Below, piece after piece: positions 60,892 through 64,000 of a stretch of DNA of 64,000 bases. The notes beneath the pieces are model-generated. The model did not search any database and was not told the origin of the DNA. It saw nothing but the letters and a program-made list of their open reading frames with translations. The stretch is from Saccharothrix sp. NRRL B-16348 (lineage in GTDB: Bacteria; Actinomycetota; Actinomycetes; Mycobacteriales; Pseudonocardiaceae): the NCBI RefSeq assembly GCF_001280085.1, contig NZ_LGED01000136.1:68658-132657 (forward strand), given 5' to 3'. The first letter of the stretch is position 1, and every line of letters begins with the position of its first letter. A program made the position numbers and the translations under genes.

Positions 60892-61863
60892 CTACTCGTC
60901 GACGGCCAGGCGTTCGATGGCGGCCTGCTTGTCGGCGTCGGTGGGCAGGCTGTAGCGGCGGGTGGTCTCCAGCGACTGGCCGAGGATCTCGGCGACGAGG
61001 ACGACGTCCTGGCCGTCGCGGATGAGGTTGGTGCCAGCGGTGTGCCGGAGCACGTGCGGGGTGAACTCGGCGTCGCGTCCGACCTCCAGGCCCGCGTCGT
61101 CGGCGATGGCGCGCAGTTCGTCGTAGGCGCCGCGGGTGCTGAGCCGGCCGCCGCGGCGGTTGAGGAACAGCGCTGGGTTGTCGGCCGCGCCGGGCCAGGT
61201 GGCGCGTTCGGCGATCCACTCGTCCAGGGCGGTGCGCAGCTGCGGGTGCAGCGGCACCTCGCGGTAGCGGCCGCCCTTGCCGTAGCGCACGACCAGCACG
61301 CCTTTGCGGGCGGAGATCCGGACGTCGGCCAGGTCCAGTGCGACCGCCTCGCCGCCCCGGACACCGGCGTAGTAGCCGATGTAGGCCAACGCCTTGCCGC
61401 GCGGGTTCGCGCGCTGTGCGGCGCGCAGCCACCGGGTGCGGGCCTTGTCGGTCAGGGCGCGGGGCGCGGCCTTGGGCACCTCCTGGCGCTTGGCGGCGGC
61501 GGGCCCGAGTCCGAGGTGGCGGTAGAAGTCGTCGATGCCGGTCAGGTGCGCGTTGACCGTGGACAGCTTGCGGCCGCGCGCGGTGAGCAGGTGGCGGCGG
61601 TAGTCGCGCGCCGCGCTGTCGCGGACGTGCGGGTCGGTCAGCGGGTCACCCTTGACGTCGTCGACTTCCACTGCCTGGTCCAGCCACGCCAGGAACTGCC
61701 GGACCCGGGAGAGGTAGGCCCGCACGGTGTCACCGTCCAGTGGCCCGCCCGGCGCGGTGAGCTTGCGCTCGTAGCCGGCGAACGCCTCGGCGAATTGCGG
61801 TGGCACCGGCGTGGGCAACGCGCCGGGACGCCGGGGCGGTGTCGGCGGCGCCTCGGAGTTCAC
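60892..61863 (-). CDS. Tyrosine recombinase (XerC-like), element integrase
   Basis: 323 aa; the GTG at 61863 overlaps the YfbU-like stop (GTGA). SAM-like N-terminal core-binding domain (residues 22-120) and catalytic domain with R169 (YAGVRGGEAVAL), K197 (YGKGGRYREVPL), H270-x-x-R273-H274 (TPHVLRHTAGTNL), Q296 where most have His (EILGQSLETTRRY) and the nucleophile Y304. The His-to-Gln change is tolerated in some recombinases. This is probably the integrase of the mobilizable element to its left or of a neighbouring island. Confidence 0.88.
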   Translation of the reverse strand: MNSEAPPTPPRRPGALPTPVPPQFAEAFAGYERKLTAPGGPLDGDTVRAYLSRVRQFLAWLDQAVEVDDVKGDPLTDPHVRDSAARDYRRHLLTARGRKLSTVNAHLTGIDDFYRHLGLGPAAAKRQEVPKAAPRALTDKARTRWLRAAQRANPRGKALAYIGYYAGVRGGEAVALDLADVRISARKGVLVVRYGKGGRYREVPLHPQLRTALDEWIAERATWPGAADNPALFLNRRGGRLSTRGAYDELRAIADDAGLEVGRDAEFTPHVLRHTAGTNLIRDGQDVVLVAEILGQSLETTRRYSLPTDADKQAAIERLAVDE

Positions 61864-62654
61864 GCCTGGCCTTCGCCGCCGCCGGTCCGAGGCGTCGTCA
61901 GCGTCGAACGCGTGTCCGGGTCGTGCGTCCCGGCGATCACCTTCCGCAGATCACCGAGATCCAGACGATAGGTGTCGAAGGCGCTGCGGCCGGACTTCTT
62001 CTTCCGCTCGGCGACGACCGCCTGGAAGGAGGCCAGTAGGCGCTGGTAGAAGTCGAGTACCGGCATATGGGAGTTGCCCTGCGCGTGCTCGGGGTGCCTG
62101 TTGTCGAAGTGGTGGGCCAGGGAGGTCCAGCGTCCGTCGTCGATCAGGTACTGGGCGAGGTCGGCCATGCGCGCCTCCCGGGGGTCGTTGAAGTCGAACC
62201 CGCTGAACCGGAGCAGGTCGGCGTCGATGCCCATCTCGGCGACGGACTCGCCGTCCAGCCTGTCCAGCGCCGCCTCCAGCGCGGTGAACATGTCCAGGAT
62301 CTTCATGACCAGCTCGCCCTCGGCCGGGGGCAGCTCGGAGTGGACCGCGGTGAACTCGCCGTGGTACTCGGTGGTGAAACCGTGCCTGAGCACCCGGGCC
62401 CGCTGTTCGTGGTAGTCCCTGTCGTGCTGGTCGTCGCTGAGCAACCGCAGGACTTCGTGCTGCAATGCCAGACTCTGCCGCTCGACCATGCCCAACGTCC
62501 GGGGGGTGTCGACGCGCGGCACGTCGACGTCTCGACCGAGGAGTTCGTCGATCGCCGTCCGGAGCAGGGTGCTCACGTTCAGCCCACGTCCTTGAGCGAC
62601 TCGTTCCAGTTCGTCGCGCGTCTCGTCGTCCAACCTCAGTGTCACCGTGGGCAT
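61860..62654 (-). CDS. Ribbon-helix-helix protein with YfbU domain
   Basis: 264 aa from the ATG at 62654, GGAGG 5 nt upstream. Residues 1-40 are a CopG-like ribbon-helix-helix (MPTVTLRLDDETRDELERVA, LNVSTLLRTAIDELLG). Residues about 55-235 are YfbU-like: LPPAEGELVMKILDMFTALE, FSGFDFNDPREARMADLAQY, DDGRWTSLAHHFDNRHPEHA, VLDFYQRLLASFQAVVAERK. YfbU's activity is unknown. Coupling to the integrase (4-nt overlap) and the palindrome inside its promoter suggest an autorepressor controlling integration. Confidence 0.78.
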   Translation of the reverse strand: MPTVTLRLDDETRDELERVAQGRGLNVSTLLRTAIDELLGRDVDVPRVDTPRTLGMVERQSLALQHEVLRLLSDDQHDRDYHEQRARVLRHGFTTEYHGEFTAVHSELPPAEGELVMKILDMFTALEAALDRLDGESVAEMGIDADLLRFSGFDFNDPREARMADLAQYLIDDGRWTSLAHHFDNRHPEHAQGNSHMPVLDFYQRLLASFQAVVAERKKKSGRSAFDTYRLDLGDLRKVIAGTHDPDTRSTLTTPRTGGGEGQA

Positions 62655-62691
62655 ACCGACCTCCGTATTACCGTCGTACGAACGCATTACG

Positions 62692-62719
62692 TAAATACAA
62701 CCGTAGCACGGTAGTGCAA
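62692..62719 (-). promoter_or_regulatory. Promoter of the yfbU-like/integrase operon with operator
   Basis: Reverse strand: -35 TTGCAC (62719-62714), 16-nt spacer, -10 TATTTA (62697-62692). The palindrome ACCGT-AGC-ACGGT (62700-62712) fills the spacer, an ideal place for autorepression by the ribbon-helix-helix protein. Confidence 0.5.
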
Positions 62720-62971
62720 ACGTACATCAGCATCACCGATAGCCACCCGGTTTGCCATCGGCCTACAGCAGTCGAAATATCGGAAGTAAATTACTGCCGC
62801 TACAGATCGACAACTCCCGCAGTATCGGAAGTTATCAACAGCCCTACTTCTGATACTCACAGGTATCAGAAGCTGGGTCCGGCGGTGGGCGGACGGTAGC
62901 GCGAGCGACTCGACTGTGAGGCGTCAGTTCGCTGACCTGAGAACCCGTCACCAGGTGTCAGCGGGTAGGCG
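62720..62971. promoter_or_regulatory. Repeat-containing intergenic region, possible recombinase arm sites
   Basis: A relatively A/T-rich stretch with TATCGGAAGT at 62778-62787 and 62823-62832, and TATCAGAAGC at 62864-62873 which pairs with CTTCTGATAC (62847-62856) as a 10-bp inverted repeat around TCACAG. Repeated short sites near an integrase operon are typical of attP arm sites or iterons. Confidence 0.45.
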
Positions 62972-64000
62972 TCACTGCCTATCAGCGTCGCCGGTGTGGT
63001 CGAGGTCGTCGAGTTGGCGTTGGACGCGCTCGGCGTCGACGTCGCGGCCTTGGTCGCGGTACAGCTCCAGCGCCTCCCGCCACACGGTGCGGGCCTGCTC
63101 GTGCTGGCCGAGGGCGGCGTGGGGATGGCCCAGGCGGTCGAGGTTGTCCGCGACCAGGTAGGCGTGGCCGAGGTCGCGGCGCAGGGTGAGGGCGTGGTGG
63201 TAGTGGTCGAGGGCCTGGTGGTGGTCGCCGGTGTGGTGGGCGATGTAGCCCAGGCTGTCCAGGGTGGTCGCCTCGCCGTCGAGGTTGTGGTGGTGTCGGT
63301 GCAGAGTGAGGGCGGCCTGGCAGTGGGTGCGGGCGGTGTCGAACTGGCCCAGCCGCGCGGCGTACCAGCCCACCAGGTTGAGCGCGTCGGCTTCCCACAC
63401 CGGCCGGTCGAGGGCGCGAAACAGGTCGGCGGCGTCTTGGGCGTGCTCCAGGGCCTGCCGGTCGTCTCCCCGCTGTTCCCAGACGTACGCGAGCACCCGG
63501 TGGGTGTGGGCCTGTTCGGTGGCGTCGTGGTGGCGCACGGCCAGGTCCATGGCCTGCTCCAGGTGGGTGGTGGCCTGTTCGTCCAGGCCCAGCCGGGAGC
63601 AGGCACGGCCGAGGAACCGGTGGCTGCGGCTGCGGGTGGTGGGGTCGGGCAGGTGGTCGGCGGCGTCCAGCGCGGCCTGCCACGTGGTGACCTCGTCGTG
63701 CAGGTGTCCCCGCCGGTGGTGGAAGGGGTGCAGGTTCCAGGCCAGGTGCCAGACGGTGTGGTGGTGGCCGAGGGTGGCGGCGGTGCGTTGGGTGGCCAGC
63801 AGGGTGGCGTATTCGGCGGCCAGCCAGGCCAGCGCCGCGGCGGTGTCGGGCAGCGGGTGCGGGTGCACGCCGGGCGCGGGCGGCTCGGGCCGCACGAGCG
63901 CGCGGTGGGGTTCCAGGAGGCGGGCGGCGGCGTGGGCGGTGTGCAGGTGGAAGTCCGCCACCCGGGTCAGGGCCGCTTCCCGCACGTGCTCGGGCAGGGT
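62972..64000 (-). CDS. AfsR/SARP-type regulator, TPR C-terminal part (cut by right edge)
   Basis: At least 342 residues, open at base 64000. It starts in LPEHVREAALTRVADFHLHT and AALAWLAAEYATLLATQRTA, the linker found after the NB-ARC domain of SARP/AfsR proteins, and continues as six or seven TPR units (LHDEVTTWQAALDAADHLPD, RDLGHAYLVADNLDRLGHPH, LGQHEQARTVWREALELYRD). TPRs sense or bind partners; the DNA-binding and ATPase parts lie beyond the window. Confidence 0.75.
   Translation of the reverse strand, partial: TLPEHVREAALTRVADFHLHTAHAAARLLEPHRALVRPEPPAPGVHPHPLPDTAAALAWLAAEYATLLATQRTAATLGHHHTVWHLAWNLHPFHHRRGHLHDEVTTWQAALDAADHLPDPTTRSRSHRFLGRACSRLGLDEQATTHLEQAMDLAVRHHDATEQAHTHRVLAYVWEQRGDDRQALEHAQDAADLFRALDRPVWEADALNLVGWYAARLGQFDTARTHCQAALTLHRHHHNLDGEATTLDSLGYIAHHTGDHHQALDHYHHALTLRRDLGHAYLVADNLDRLGHPHAALGQHEQARTVWREALELYRDQGRDVDAERVQRQLDDLDHTGDADRQ

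Overview
The window is high-GC actinomycete DNA. An SsgA-like sporulation/division protein, a NB-ARC/LuxR regulator, a bacterial P450, ECF sigma factors, PadR and IclR regulators and an AfsR/SARP-type TPR protein point to a filamentous member of the Pseudonocardiaceae or a close relative (inference). No rRNA, tRNA or CRISPR array was recognised. Much of the window is accessory DNA: IS110, ISL3 and IS3 remnants, a prophage terminase remnant, three tyrosine recombinases (one broken), and many frameshifted or truncated genes lie between intact operons.

Layout. 0-10 kb: envelope and secreted genes (broken L,D-transpeptidase, DUF6355-like secreted protein, a two-gene operon), a frameshifted YczE/YitT-like membrane protein, an IS110 scar, an IclR DNA-binding fragment, then a large ATPase/LuxR regulator convergent with a cytochrome P450. 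10-15 kb: SsgA-like protein, AbrB-like protein plus tyrosine recombinase, and a reverse-strand operon of an unknown protein with a thymidylate-synthase-like protein that stops at the recombinase. 15-21 kb: two divergent paralogous exported proteins, then a decayed GH127/ricin glycosidase pseudogene, a truncated secreted protein and an IS110 scar.

21.6-37.2 kb is the most striking part. It is a compact island of ten genes: a reverse-strand pair (class III nucleotide-cyclase-like protein and SPFH-like membrane protein) divergent from an eight-gene operon in which six of the seven junctions are 4-nt start/stop overlaps. The operon encodes a SEDS glycosyltransferase fused to a penicillin-binding transpeptidase, a membrane-tethered Ser/Thr kinase-like protein, a small membrane protein, a P-loop GTPase with an N-terminal CxxC, a GTPase-associated membrane protein, a coiled-coil membrane protein and two small proteins. 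The combination suggests a membrane- and cell-wall-directed stress or conflict system built around a GTPase, a kinase and a cyclase-like protein. IS110 and ISL3 scars sit at its two ends.

37-48 kb is a graveyard: AfsR-type regulator fragment, prophage terminase fragment, spermidine-synthase-like fragment, ISL3 transposase and a broken recombinase. It also holds an intact 12-residue-repeat beta-helix protein and an HTH/membrane protein. 49-63 kb looks like an integrative mobilizable element with cargo: a PadR regulator with a membrane-anchored ECF sigma factor, a second sigma factor coupled to a protein with a long Ala/Arg/Asp/Leu tract, MobC and a relaxase, a DnaB-like protein whose Walker A lysine is replaced, a TIR-domain protein, and a ribbon-helix-helix/YfbU protein coupled to a tyrosine recombinase. 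The right edge cuts a TPR regulator.
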